From an uncultured Bacteroidales bacterium (GTDB lineage Bacteria > Bacteroidota > Bacteroidia > Bacteroidales > FEN-979), in assembly GCA_903837605.1 (NCBI GenBank), contig CAILVF010000005.1, positions 1 to 57,897 of the forward strand: a stretch of DNA of 57,897 nt, read 5' to 3'. Shown here in pieces: positions 41,131-49,901 of the stretch. The notes under the pieces were generated by a model. That model saw only the letters and a list, made by a program, of their open reading frames with translations, searched no databases and was not told the origin of the DNA. Position 1 is the first letter of the stretch, and every line of letters starts with the position of its first letter. Made by a program: the position numbers and the translations under genes.

Positions 41131-41257
41131 TCACATTAGCATTTCCCAGATTAGAATCTTTCACCAGGTTCGCTCCTTGAAGCCAAGGCCGCTTATGTAA
41201 GTTGCTTCGCTTTCAATACCAAGGCCACTTGTGTGAAATGCTTCGCTATGAATATTG

Positions 41258-43357
41258 CTATTCCCGAATAATCTTCCCTGTAAATACCTTATCGCCGCTG
41301 ACGAGCTTTACAATATAAAAACCCTGCGGAAGCATGCTGATGTTCAATTCGGCTTTGGGGCTGGTGACATTTTGTTCGATGAGGCAGACTCCGCTTATGG
41401 AGCAAACAGTGATAATGCCGGAAGAAATTACAGAAGCAAATTCAATAGTTACGACACCGGAGGATGGTACCGGGTAGATCTGCAAATGCCCTGAGATGTC
41501 TTTTTCATGTATCCCGGTTACCAGGTTAGTCGTGCCTAAAATATTTCCTCCCGCTCCTGCAACAAAGGCTTTGCGCCTGTTTGGGAAAGAGACCGAATAC
41601 AGATGATTCTGGGAGTAGGGATCCTCTACAGTCCACCAGATACCGCCATCTGTGGTTTTGAGAATGGTTCCCCAGTCCCCTACGGCATACCCCGTATTTT
41701 CATCGATGAATCTCACCGAATTCAAGGGAGGGAATGCATGGGGGGTCATATAGTCCCAGGTGATTCCCCCGTTTGTCGTTTTAAATATGCCTCCGTTTGA
41801 ACCAACTGTATACCCGGTATTTTTGTTTAAAAACCAAATTGAGCGCAGTTCGTCAAAAGACCCTACCGGGTAAGTGAACCAGCTTGCCCCTCCGTTCAGG
41901 GTTCTGAGGACTTTTCCTCCGGCGCCTGAAACATAGCCTGTGTCGCTGTTCAGGAAGAACACCGAATGAAGTCCGCTGTTGGTGCCTGTTTGCAGGGCAG
42001 TCCAGTTCAGGCCTGCATCGGAAGTTTTCAGGACGGTTCCGTTGGCTCCAGCAGCGTAACCCGTATTGCCATCGGCAAAATAAACAGAATATAAAGTATC
42101 TGCAGTTACCGGGCTGGATGCAGTCCAGCTGGCTCCGCCGTCAGCAGACTTCAATATGGTACCATTATTACCAACTGCATATGCCTTGCCGGAATTCAGG
42201 TAATGAACCGAAAGCAGGCGGGAGGCTGTTCCTGAAATCCCCTCGATCCATGTTAGTCCGCCGTCGTTTGAATGGAGGACGGTTCCTGAATCTCCTGACG
42301 CGATCCCGTGAAGGGTATCGGGAAAGGAAATTGAGCATATTGTTTTCGTCGTGCTGCCGATGACGGTGTTCCAGCTTGCCCCTGAGTCGGATGTCTTTAA
42401 AACGGTCCCGGAACTGCCCACAATGATGCCGGAATCTGCTGCAGTGAAAACAACCGAACAAAGCGAATGAGGGATCCCCCCTGCGATTGTATCCCAATGA
42501 GTGCCGCCGTCGGTTGTTTTCATGATAATTGCCGGAATGGTTGCATCATAACCATCTGAACATACATAACCGGTGGATGATGAAGCAAAGGTGATCCCGT
42601 AAAAAATGTTATAACCCATTTGCCTGAGTTTAGTCCAGCTCGAGCCGTTGTCGGTTGATTTAAGGATTGTTCCGTTACTGCCCGCTGCATAGCCGGTGCC
42701 GGCAGATGTGAAACACAAAGAATGCAGGTCTGAAAAATCCGGATTTGCGGCACGGGACCAGGTCAGCCCGGCATCGGTTGTTCTGAAGATCGTTCCTGTT
42801 TCCCCAACTACGCAACCCAGTTGGGGCGTTGAAAAAGAAACAGATAATAAGTAGCTGGAAGTTCCCAGAGGGTCAATAATGTAATTCCAGGTTGTTCCGC
42901 CATCGGTTGTTGTCAGTATCACTCCCGCTGGTTTCGTTCCGTGATTCCAGTAGTTTTGTATATAACCACAGGCATAGCCGTGATCAGTATCTGTGAAAAA
43001 GACGGAATAAAGACCGGTGAGGGTGGCTTCAAAATATTTCGCCCAATGTACCCCTCCATCGGTTGTTTTCAGGATCAGCCCGCCTGATCCGGCAGCATAA
43101 CCTGTATCAGTATTGAGAAAAAAGACGCAGTGAAGTTTCTGCGCAGTTCCGGAATTCTGCCTGGACCAGGTAGCTCCCTCATCCGCAGATTTAAGAATTG
43201 TTCCTGCACTACCTACGGTATAAAGCGTGTGATTGCCGGCATTGCAGACAGCATTCAGATTAGTCCCGGGGATTTGGGGGTTGAGCCAGCACCAGTTCTG
43301 GGCGTTCAGTGCGGGAAATAATAAAAGTGCCAGTAAAAAAACAGATATGCTTTTCAT
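41258..43357 (-). CDS. Secreted YCF48/BNR-repeat propeller protein with T9SS sorting signal
   Basis: The 699-residue protein has a signal peptide ending ALNAQ and about fourteen repeats of 40-45 residues with GTILKTTDGGxxW and NTGYAAG motifs, typical of YCF48/sialidase-type propellers. A type A T9SS sorting domain starts LQIYPVPSSG and ends VFTGKIIRE. It is probably a surface-exposed or released structural protein; no enzyme residues were seen. ATG 43357 gives the signal peptide; the longer ATG at 43381 overlaps the promoter. It has its own promoter at 43379-43407. Confidence 0.85.
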   Translation of the reverse strand: MKSISVFLLALLLFPALNAQNWCWLNPQIPGTNLNAVCNAGNHTLYTVGSAGTILKSADEGATWSRQNSGTAQKLHCVFFLNTDTGYAAGSGGLILKTTDGGVHWAKYFEATLTGLYSVFFTDTDHGYACGYIQNYWNHGTKPAGVILTTTDGGTTWNYIIDPLGTSSYLLSVSFSTPQLGCVVGETGTIFRTTDAGLTWSRAANPDFSDLHSLCFTSAGTGYAAGSNGTILKSTDNGSSWTKLRQMGYNIFYGITFASSSTGYVCSDGYDATIPAIIMKTTDGGTHWDTIAGGIPHSLCSVVFTAADSGIIVGSSGTVLKTSDSGASWNTVIGSTTKTICSISFPDTLHGIASGDSGTVLHSNDGGLTWIEGISGTASRLLSVHYLNSGKAYAVGNNGTILKSADGGASWTASSPVTADTLYSVYFADGNTGYAAGANGTVLKTSDAGLNWTALQTGTNSGLHSVFFLNSDTGYVSGAGGKVLRTLNGGASWFTYPVGSFDELRSIWFLNKNTGYTVGSNGGIFKTTNGGITWDYMTPHAFPPLNSVRFIDENTGYAVGDWGTILKTTDGGIWWTVEDPYSQNHLYSVSFPNRRKAFVAGAGGNILGTTNLVTGIHEKDISGHLQIYPVPSSGVVTIEFASVISSGIITVCSISGVCLIEQNVTSPKAELNISMLPQGFYIVKLVSGDKVFTGKIIRE

Positions 43358-43378
43358 GGCTGGAGTATTTGGTATATG

Positions 43379-43407
43379 CAAATATAAAGATCAGTTCGGT
43401 ATCCCAA
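43379..43407 (-). promoter_or_regulatory. Bacteroidota promoter for the 41258 gene
   Basis: On the minus strand, TTG (43407-43405) is followed after 18 bases by TATATTTG (43386-43379), a close match to the -33/-7 pattern. The start codon at 43357 lies 21 bases further on. It overlaps the end of the upstream gene. Confidence 0.65.
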
Positions 43408-44530
43408 TAAGATTCACCAGGTGGGGTTCGTAAATGATCATCAGAACCATATCGGGTTTAACATCATCCACAATATTTTCATTGGTCCCGTAAAACCCGG
43501 TATCATATATATAGACTGTTTTGTTTGTCCCCTCATCAAAAAACGGCATGATGGAATAAACGAAGGAATCGGATATGACCATGAGCCTTGGCTTGCTGGC
43601 ATCGCCCGTATACCTTACATATTCACCGGGGAATACCGAATTGGGATGCTTGGGGTAGTTGTGCAGTTTCCCGGTTTTGGTGACTGAGTTTTTGACGTTG
43701 ATCACCACATCCTCGTCGGAAATATAGTTGGTAAGGTTCATGACCTCGACCAGGTTTTTTCCTTTGATCACGGGGTAACTCATGGTAAAATCCGATTCAG
43801 CCAGGGGTTTCATGGAAGGAAAATCCCTGCTCATCCGTTTCATCACTTCGATGTAGCCGAAGTAAGCGCCCCAGGAATTCCAGTGGGTGTCGGTTTTATA
43901 ATACAACGGTTTGCCTCTTTTTTTTGCTTCCAGCAGGGGCTGTTTAAGGTCGATATAAGGGATGGTGGTATCCTGTTTCATTTTCGCCATGATCTTATCG
44001 GTGACGGTACCTGTGGGGCAGCGGTAAAACCGTGAAGGCAGGAATTCGGGGTACAACTCCTGTTTTGCAGGGGGCGAAATGAAATAGAATTTTATTCCTT
44101 TTTTCCTGAAGAATTCAGCGCGCTTGTGCATTTCGCCCACCACCGCTGCAACCTGAACGCTGTCGATCATGAAATCACCCTGGTAGAGCGGCCTTTCAAG
44201 TTCAAAGAACAGCCAGTTGTTTTTTCCTATATTGACTTTATTCGGATAGGGCGATTTGTGCAATATCCTGTAATTTATGATGCCTGCATTGAAATCGTTA
44301 AGGTTTAAGCGGTATGGGAAATGGTCGTTGTAGTAATCCTCGAAAGCCCTGGGGTAAGGATCGGCGCGGTTTATATCCCAGAAAGGTTTGCGGGCCAGGT
44401 AACGGTTCTCGTAAATGCTGATCTCTGGGGGTGTATAATAATGGAAGATGTTGTTCATGAAAACGAAGGTCATCAGCGCAAAAAACACTAAGGAGAGCAG
44501 AATGGCATATATGTGGCGGGTGCGTTTCAT
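43391..44530 (-). CDS. SGNH-type O-acetylation partner (AlgJ-like), pair 2, intact
   Basis: The 380-residue protein has one N-terminal membrane helix (about 8-28) and a periplasmic SGNH-like domain. The whole catalytic set is present: Asp214 and His216 in KTDTHWNSWGA, and Ser322 in VISDSFVYS. ISPPAKQELYPEFLP is another family segment. With the MBOAT encoded just upstream it should acetylate a polysaccharide. ATG 44530 is one base after the MBOAT stop; the longer ORF to 44572 only overlaps the MBOAT gene. It is closely similar in layout to the degenerate copy at 46041. Confidence 0.88.
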   Translation of the reverse strand: MKRTRHIYAILLSLVFFALMTFVFMNNIFHYYTPPEISIYENRYLARKPFWDINRADPYPRAFEDYYNDHFPYRLNLNDFNAGIINYRILHKSPYPNKVNIGKNNWLFFELERPLYQGDFMIDSVQVAAVVGEMHKRAEFFRKKGIKFYFISPPAKQELYPEFLPSRFYRCPTGTVTDKIMAKMKQDTTIPYIDLKQPLLEAKKRGKPLYYKTDTHWNSWGAYFGYIEVMKRMSRDFPSMKPLAESDFTMSYPVIKGKNLVEVMNLTNYISDEDVVINVKNSVTKTGKLHNYPKHPNSVFPGEYVRYTGDASKPRLMVISDSFVYSIMPFFDEGTNKTVYIYDTGFYGTNENIVDDVKPDMVLMIIYEPHLVNLIGIPN

Positions 44531-44531
44531 C

Positions 44532-46022
44532 TCAGAACTGGAAATAAATGAATGAATTGTTTGTACCCGCAAGAATGAACAGGGTGGAGACCGCCATGAT
44601 GAAAAGTATCATCAGGATCACCGAGATCTCGAAGAAATGAACGCTCAGGCCCCTTATTGCTTTTGCCTGCAGATCGCGGGCCCTCACTGAGAGTCCCAGG
44701 GCTTGTTCAAACAAGGAAGTTGAACCTGCAACGGCGACCGCGAAAGCAGCAATAAACCCGGGATTGATGAACTCCATGAAAATATCCCAATTTGCAGGGG
44801 AAGCGTGTATGCCGAACATGATCCCTATGTAATGCAGGGCATAGTCCAGGTTCGCCGACCTGAAAACGACCCAGGAAATACTGATGAACAACAGCAGGTA
44901 TGCATGCTGTACCAGTTTGATCCTGTGTTTCAAAAATTTTCTCAGCCCGAGCTGTTCAAACACCAGAAAAAGTCCGTGCAGCATGCCCCATACGATGAAG
45001 CCCCAGGCAGCCCCGTGCCAGAAGCCGCAAACGGTAAAGGTTACAGCGGTAGCAATGATATAAATGATGTAGTCGGCCCGTATCCCCATGTACTTGTATT
45101 CTTTGAGTTTGCGGGAGGTGGAGTAGGCCAGGGGCAGGTAGAGGTAGTCGCGGAGCCAGTTCGACAACGACATATGCCAGCGCTGCCAGAACTCTTTCAC
45201 GTTCTTTGAACGGTACGGGAAATTGAAATTCTCGATAAAGTTAAATCCGAACATCCGGCCAATGCCTATAGCCATATCGGTATACCCCGAAAAATCATAA
45301 TAGATCTGGAGGGTGTAAGCAAGGGCGCCAAGCCAGGCAACAGCCATGCCGAGGTTGGCCGGGGGCCTGTGGAAGATCTCATCCACGGCAATCCCCAGGG
45401 TATTGGCGATAAGCACTTTCTTGCCCAGCCCGAGTGCAAAGCGTTTGATCCCTGAAGCCATCAGCTCAAAGCTGTATTCCCTCGATCTCAGCTGGGGTTC
45501 GAGGTTTCGGTACCTGTCGATAGGCCCGGCTATGACCTGGGGAAAAATTGAAATGAACAGGGCCAGGTCGATATAGTTTTTCTGTACCGGGCATTCGTTG
45601 CGGTGAACGCTCATCAGGTAGGTGATGGCCTTGAACGAATAAAAGGATATCCCGAGGGGCAGTATGAAATGCGCTACCGTCAGCGGTTTGATCCCGAACA
45701 CCGAAGTGAGCACATTCAGGGTTTCGGTGAAGAAGCCTGTATATTTGAATAAAATGAGAGGGAAGAGGTTCAGCACAATTCCCGTTGCCAGGATGATCTT
45801 CCGTTTACGCTTATCTGTGGTCTTGCCAAGCAAAATACCGGCAGTGTAATTTATAAGGGTCGACAGTACCAGCAGGAAGGAATATGAAACCCCTCCCCAG
45901 GCAAAAAAGATAAAACTTGAAAGAAGGAGGATAAGGTTTTTATACCGTTCATTCGTTAGGTAATAAACGAGCAGGCTCAGGGGCAGGAAGAGGTAAATGA
46001 ATATGAGCGAATTAAAGAGCAT
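44532..46022 (-). CDS. MBOAT-family O-acyltransferase (AlgI-like), pair 2, intact
   Basis: The 496-residue polytopic membrane protein keeps both family histidines: His283 in FWQRWHMSLSNWLRDY and His336 in CGFWHGAAWGF. DFSGYTDMAIGIGRMFG and PLGISFYSFKAITY are further signatures. It should pass acetyl groups from a cytoplasmic donor to the SGNH partner encoded downstream. It follows the 46041 gene by 18 bases on the same strand, so pairs 3 and 2 are probably one transcript of four genes. Confidence 0.93.
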   Translation of the reverse strand: MLFNSLIFIYLFLPLSLLVYYLTNERYKNLILLLSSFIFFAWGGVSYSFLLVLSTLINYTAGILLGKTTDKRKRKIILATGIVLNLFPLILFKYTGFFTETLNVLTSVFGIKPLTVAHFILPLGISFYSFKAITYLMSVHRNECPVQKNYIDLALFISIFPQVIAGPIDRYRNLEPQLRSREYSFELMASGIKRFALGLGKKVLIANTLGIAVDEIFHRPPANLGMAVAWLGALAYTLQIYYDFSGYTDMAIGIGRMFGFNFIENFNFPYRSKNVKEFWQRWHMSLSNWLRDYLYLPLAYSTSRKLKEYKYMGIRADYIIYIIATAVTFTVCGFWHGAAWGFIVWGMLHGLFLVFEQLGLRKFLKHRIKLVQHAYLLLFISISWVVFRSANLDYALHYIGIMFGIHASPANWDIFMEFINPGFIAAFAVAVAGSTSLFEQALGLSVRARDLQAKAIRGLSVHFFEISVILMILFIMAVSTLFILAGTNNSFIYFQF

Positions 46023-46040
46023 CTGTCGTTTTTTTATTCT

Positions 46041-47177
46041 TTACAGGTGAATGATATTTTTAATGTTGGCCTCGCTTACTTCGAGTATGACAATATCCGG
46101 TTTTTCTTTTTGGATGATTTCCCAGTTGAGGTCATACATCCAGGCATCGAAAATATACACTGTTTTTCTAAAATTCTGGTTAAGGAAAGGCATCATGGGT
46201 TCTATCTGCGGATCGCGGATTACCAGGGCTTCAGGCAGGCTGCCGTCGGGCACAACGCTCACTTTCTCAAATTCAGCGGGAAGGTCGAACCAGGGGGGCG
46301 GGGCATAGCCTGCTTTCTTCCCTTGCTGGGCATTGGCGTTTTTTATCACTGGCCGGTACCTTGTTTCCCTCACTTCTTTTTGTATACCCAGTTGGAAGGC
46401 GAGCATCCCTCCCGGAGTTGTATACTGTTCAAACGAAACATCCTTTGCTTCCAATGGTTTGATGGCAGGGAAATCCTTTCGGATCCTTGAAATTATTTGT
46501 GAATAGGCTTCATAAGCGCCATTGGAATTCCATGATTTATCGGTATGCGTATATAAATTTCCTTTTGGCTTTGCCTTGACAAGAGCGGGGTTCAGGTCGA
46601 TAAAGGGAATAAGGGTATCTTGTTTCAGCAAAGCCATAAGCTTCTGTGTTTGGGTTGTATCCTTGTAATGATAATAATATGAAGGAAGGAATTCGGGGTA
46701 GATCACCGCTTTCATGGGAACTATGAATACGTAAAATCTGAAACCCTGGGCCCTGTAGAAGATCACGCGGTTGCGAATGGTCTGGTGGATGAGTTCCAGG
46801 TTCTCGTCCGACAGCATTTTAGTGCCTTCAAACACAGGCCGTTCTTCGGCAGGGTAGAGCCAGCCGTTTTCGCCTATGTCGACAAGGCTTTTTAATGGGG
46901 CTTTCTTAAAAGCAGGTACGCCGACCTTTGCCGACCACCAGGCAAGGAGTTTCTCCCTGAAAGGAAAATGATCGTAATAGAATGCACTGAATTTTTCGGG
47001 GAAAGGATCAAGCCGGTTTACGTTGATAACAGGGCGTGACGCGGTATTCCTGATATCTTCGGAAGTAATTTTAGGCTTGGGGCTTCCTATTATATTGCCC
47101 AGGATGAACGGGAGCAGCAGCCAGACCATAAATGAAACGGCAAACAGCATGGGGTATATTTTCCTGTTTTGTTTCAT
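46041..47177 (-). CDS. AlgJ-like SGNH protein, pair 3, catalytic residues lost
   Basis: The 378-residue protein has the same layout as the one at 43391: a membrane helix, ERPVFEGTKML after GENGWLYPAE, VPMKAVIYPEFLPSYYY and PFIDLNPALVKAK. The DTHW motif reads TDKSWNSNGA, so Asp213 remains but the catalytic His is Ser215. The DSF motif reads VIRDPQIEP, so the catalytic Ser is Pro323. The frame is complete and the fold residues around both sites are kept. By sequence it cannot carry out the SGNH reaction. Its start shares one base with the upstream MBOAT stop (TGATG). Confidence 0.85.
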   Translation of the reverse strand: MKQNRKIYPMLFAVSFMVWLLLPFILGNIIGSPKPKITSEDIRNTASRPVINVNRLDPFPEKFSAFYYDHFPFREKLLAWWSAKVGVPAFKKAPLKSLVDIGENGWLYPAEERPVFEGTKMLSDENLELIHQTIRNRVIFYRAQGFRFYVFIVPMKAVIYPEFLPSYYYHYKDTTQTQKLMALLKQDTLIPFIDLNPALVKAKPKGNLYTHTDKSWNSNGAYEAYSQIISRIRKDFPAIKPLEAKDVSFEQYTTPGGMLAFQLGIQKEVRETRYRPVIKNANAQQGKKAGYAPPPWFDLPAEFEKVSVVPDGSLPEALVIRDPQIEPMMPFLNQNFRKTVYIFDAWMYDLNWEIIQKEKPDIVILEVSEANIKNIIHL

Positions 47178-48655
47178 CAGAACCTGAAATAGTTTAGGGA
47201 GACAGAAGGTTGTGAAAGCACCGTCATTCCTGAATAAACGAGAACCAGTACCACCAGCAGCAGGGTAATGATCGTATATGCATGGAATGCAGGTTTTTTT
47301 GCATTGCCGCCTTCAGAGAGGCCCGTTATTTTTCGCCTGGCCAGGTCAAAGATCTTTGTACAGCCTGCAATTGCGAGGATAAAACTGAGCAGGTATTCCC
47401 TGTTGAAATAACCAAGGACCCTGCCGGTTTCAAATCTGGCGCCTTCAATTCCGAAAAGTACCTTATAATAGTGTATTGAAGTATGAAGGTCGGGCAGGCG
47501 AAAAACCACCCAGGCCATCAGGACAAAAAACAGGGTGTAGATTTTTGCAACCACGGCAGGGCTTTTTTCAAGCGCTAATCCGAACCTGGTCTTTTCAAGG
47601 AGAAAAAGCAATCCGAAGACCAGTCCGAAAACGATAAAGTTCCAGCCGGCCCCGTACCAGGATCCCCAAAGTAAAAAGATCAGGAGGATTACAAAACCTG
47701 AGCGGGGGCTTTGTTTTGGTGAAGCAGGGAACTCCCCAAGCGGCCTCCGGGAAGAAGTTGTCAGCGGCAGGAAGATGTAATCGAGAAGCCATGTATTGAG
47801 GGTGATATTCCACCTCTCCCAAAAACCGCTTACAGAGCGCGCGGTAAACGGGAAGTTGAAATTCTCGGAGAAACGGAACCCGAACATCCGGCCCAGGCCG
47901 ATCGCCATATCGGCATAACCCGAAAATTCATAATAGAACTGCAATACGAAGCTTATAAGCCCCAGCCAGGCAAGGGGAGAATTCAATGCGGGCATTGCAG
48001 TGCCGAAGACCTGGTTTGCAACGGAAGCAAGAGGCGCTGAAATGATTATTTTTTTTGCAAGTCCGAGCGCAAAGCGTCGTACGCCCGAAGCAAACAGTTC
48101 CAGGCCGGGAAACGGTCCTGCAAGCTGGGGTTCCATATCCTTATACCTTTCAATGGGGCCTGCAAGGAGGGTTGGGAAGAACCCGATGTACAGCCCCAGT
48201 TCAACGACGTTTCGCTGAGCCGGCGCTTGTTGCCTGTAAACCGTTACGAGATAGGATATTCCTCTTAAAGTGAAAAACGAAATACCCAGGGGCAGTATGA
48301 TATGGCTTACATGAACAGGGTTCAGTTTGAATACCAATATAAGGATATTGAAGTTTGTCTCAAAAAAGGAAGTGTATTTAAAGGAGAGCAGCGCAAGAAC
48401 ATTCACCAGCAGGCCCATGATGAGCCAGGAAGAACGTGTTTTTGGGGAAGGAGACGCACCCAGAAGTATCCCGAAAAGATAGTTGGAGAGGATGATGGCA
48501 ATGAGGATTGTAACGTATGATACTCCTCCCCAGGCGCAGAACACCAGGCTTGCAACCAGCAACAAGGGCTTTCTCAGACCGGGCAGGATCAGCAGGAAGC
48601 CAGGCAGGGTAAACGGCAGGAATAAAAAAAGAAAAACGAGGGAAGTAAAAAACAT
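47177..48655 (-). CDS. MBOAT-like membrane protein, pair 3, both catalytic histidines lost
   Basis: The 492-residue polytopic protein aligns along its length with the AlgI-like proteins at 44532 and 26191. The two key positions differ. RWH reads FWERWNITLNTWLLDY, with Asn283. FWHGAAW reads GSWYGAGWNF, with Tyr334 in place of the histidine needed for O-acylation in AlgI and DltB. EFSGYADMAIGLGRMFG is kept. I infer loss of acyltransfer but retained membrane fold. ATG 48655 matches the paralogue start; the longer ORF to 48676 is less likely. It is first in the four-gene run 48655-43391. Confidence 0.87.
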   Translation of the reverse strand: MFFTSLVFLFLFLPFTLPGFLLILPGLRKPLLLVASLVFCAWGGVSYVTILIAIILSNYLFGILLGASPSPKTRSSWLIMGLLVNVLALLSFKYTSFFETNFNILILVFKLNPVHVSHIILPLGISFFTLRGISYLVTVYRQQAPAQRNVVELGLYIGFFPTLLAGPIERYKDMEPQLAGPFPGLELFASGVRRFALGLAKKIIISAPLASVANQVFGTAMPALNSPLAWLGLISFVLQFYYEFSGYADMAIGLGRMFGFRFSENFNFPFTARSVSGFWERWNITLNTWLLDYIFLPLTTSSRRPLGEFPASPKQSPRSGFVILLIFLLWGSWYGAGWNFIVFGLVFGLLFLLEKTRFGLALEKSPAVVAKIYTLFFVLMAWVVFRLPDLHTSIHYYKVLFGIEGARFETGRVLGYFNREYLLSFILAIAGCTKIFDLARRKITGLSEGGNAKKPAFHAYTIITLLLVVLVLVYSGMTVLSQPSVSLNYFRF

Positions 48656-48673
48656 GTCTGCGTTTTGTGAAAG

Positions 48674-48681
48674 CAAAATTA
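48674..48681 (-). promoter_or_regulatory. Bacteroidota -7 box for the MBOAT/SGNH run
   Basis: TAATTTTG on the minus strand matches TAnnTTTG and lies 18 bases before the ATG at 48655. There is no clear -33 TTTG at normal spacing. Confidence 0.42.
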
Positions 48682-48711
48682 GTATTTTTATAAAAAATTT
48701 AAGCTAAAAGT

Positions 48712-49854
48712 ATGCAAAGGAAGATTTTAGTTTTGGGCGCCGGCATGGTTGGAGGCGCAATGGCTCTTGACCTTGCAAAGGATGAACGGTTTGAGGTCAC
48801 CGTTGTGGATTATAACGCAGATGCGCTGGCGAAAGTCGCTGCTGCGGGAAAATTAAAGGTTTTGCACCGTGACCTGAAGGATCCCGCCGGTGTTCGTGAG
48901 CTGGCCGGGGATTTCGACATGGTTGTGAATGCGGTTCCCGGTTTTATGGGATTTCAAACGTTCAAAGCCGTGATACAGGCGGGCAAAGATATCGTGGACA
49001 TTTCATTTTTTATTGAAGATCCGTTCACCCTGGATGAAATGGCCCGCGAGCAGAATGTGACCGCCGTCATGGACTGCGGCGTGGCTCCGGGCATGTGCAA
49101 TGTGCTGATAGGCGATGCGCACCACCTGCTTGACACCACCGAGAATGTGGTGTATTATGTAGGCGGATTGCCTGAGCTGAGGGAATGGCCTTATGAATAC
49201 AAGGCTGTATTTTCGCCTGTGGATGTGCTCGAGGAATATACCCGTCCCGCGAGGTTTATTGTAGGTGGCACGACCGTTGTCAAGCCTGCTCTCAGTGATC
49301 CCGAGCTGATGAATTTCCCGGGCGTAGGTACGCTTGAAGCATTCAATACCGACGGACTGCGTTCGCTGGTGCGTACTATCAAGGCATCCAATATGCTTGA
49401 GAAGACCCTGCGCTACCCGGGGCATATTGAAAAAATGAGGATACTCCGCGAAACAGGTTTCTTTTCCAAGGAAGAAGTTTCGGTTGGCGGAGTAAAAGTC
49501 CGTCCGATCGACCTTACGTCCAGCCTGCTTTTCCCCAAATGGAAGTTCACCGAAGAGGATGTGGATATCACCGTGATGAAGGTTGTTGTTGAAGGGCTCA
49601 AAAACGGGAAACGCACCCGTTTCACCTGGGACCTGTTTGACCGCAAGGATGAAAAATCGGGTATCCATTCCATGGCCCGCTGTACGGGTTATGCCGCTAC
49701 TGTGGCTTTGCGAATGATTGCCGACGGTGTTTTTACCGATAAAGGCGTGATCGTTCCCGAGTACTTCGGAGCCCAGTCAAAATGCGTAGATTATTTACTC
49801 AAAGGCCTGCGCGAGAGGGGAGTGGTGTATAAGGAAAAGGTGGAGGAGTTTTAA
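48712..49854 (+). CDS. Saccharopine-dehydrogenase-like NAD(P)-dependent enzyme
   Basis: The 380-residue cytoplasmic protein has an N-terminal Rossmann fold with ILVLGAGMVGGAMALDLA, an acidic VVDYN end of the second strand that suggests NAD, and NAVPGFMGF. The middle has VMDCGVAPGMCNVLIG and YYVGGLPELREWPYEY, as in saccharopine dehydrogenase and lysine 6-dehydrogenase relatives. The reaction is probably an amino-acid oxidation or reductive step in lysine metabolism, but the exact substrate cannot be told. It is divergent from the MBOAT run and not obviously tied to the glycan genes. Confidence 0.85.
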   Translation: MQRKILVLGAGMVGGAMALDLAKDERFEVTVVDYNADALAKVAAAGKLKVLHRDLKDPAGVRELAGDFDMVVNAVPGFMGFQTFKAVIQAGKDIVDISFFIEDPFTLDEMAREQNVTAVMDCGVAPGMCNVLIGDAHHLLDTTENVVYYVGGLPELREWPYEYKAVFSPVDVLEEYTRPARFIVGGTTVVKPALSDPELMNFPGVGTLEAFNTDGLRSLVRTIKASNMLEKTLRYPGHIEKMRILRETGFFSKEEVSVGGVKVRPIDLTSSLLFPKWKFTEEDVDITVMKVVVEGLKNGKRTRFTWDLFDRKDEKSGIHSMARCTGYAATVALRMIADGVFTDKGVIVPEYFGAQSKCVDYLLKGLRERGVVYKEKVEEF

Positions 49855-49901
49855 TTCGGAAATTGTAAGAGCGAAGATAATTGACTTGAAAAAATCATTA
49901 A

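Noticed and set aside
40889..41200. Two overlapping ORFs of about 100 codons
   Set aside because: They consist of the 32-33-bp tandem repeat translated in two frames; no start signal or family match.
47177..48655. Catalytic histidine losses as sequencing errors
   Set aside because: Two separate codons differ here (AAT, TAC) and two more in the partner gene (TCA, CCG), with flanking motifs and frames intact.
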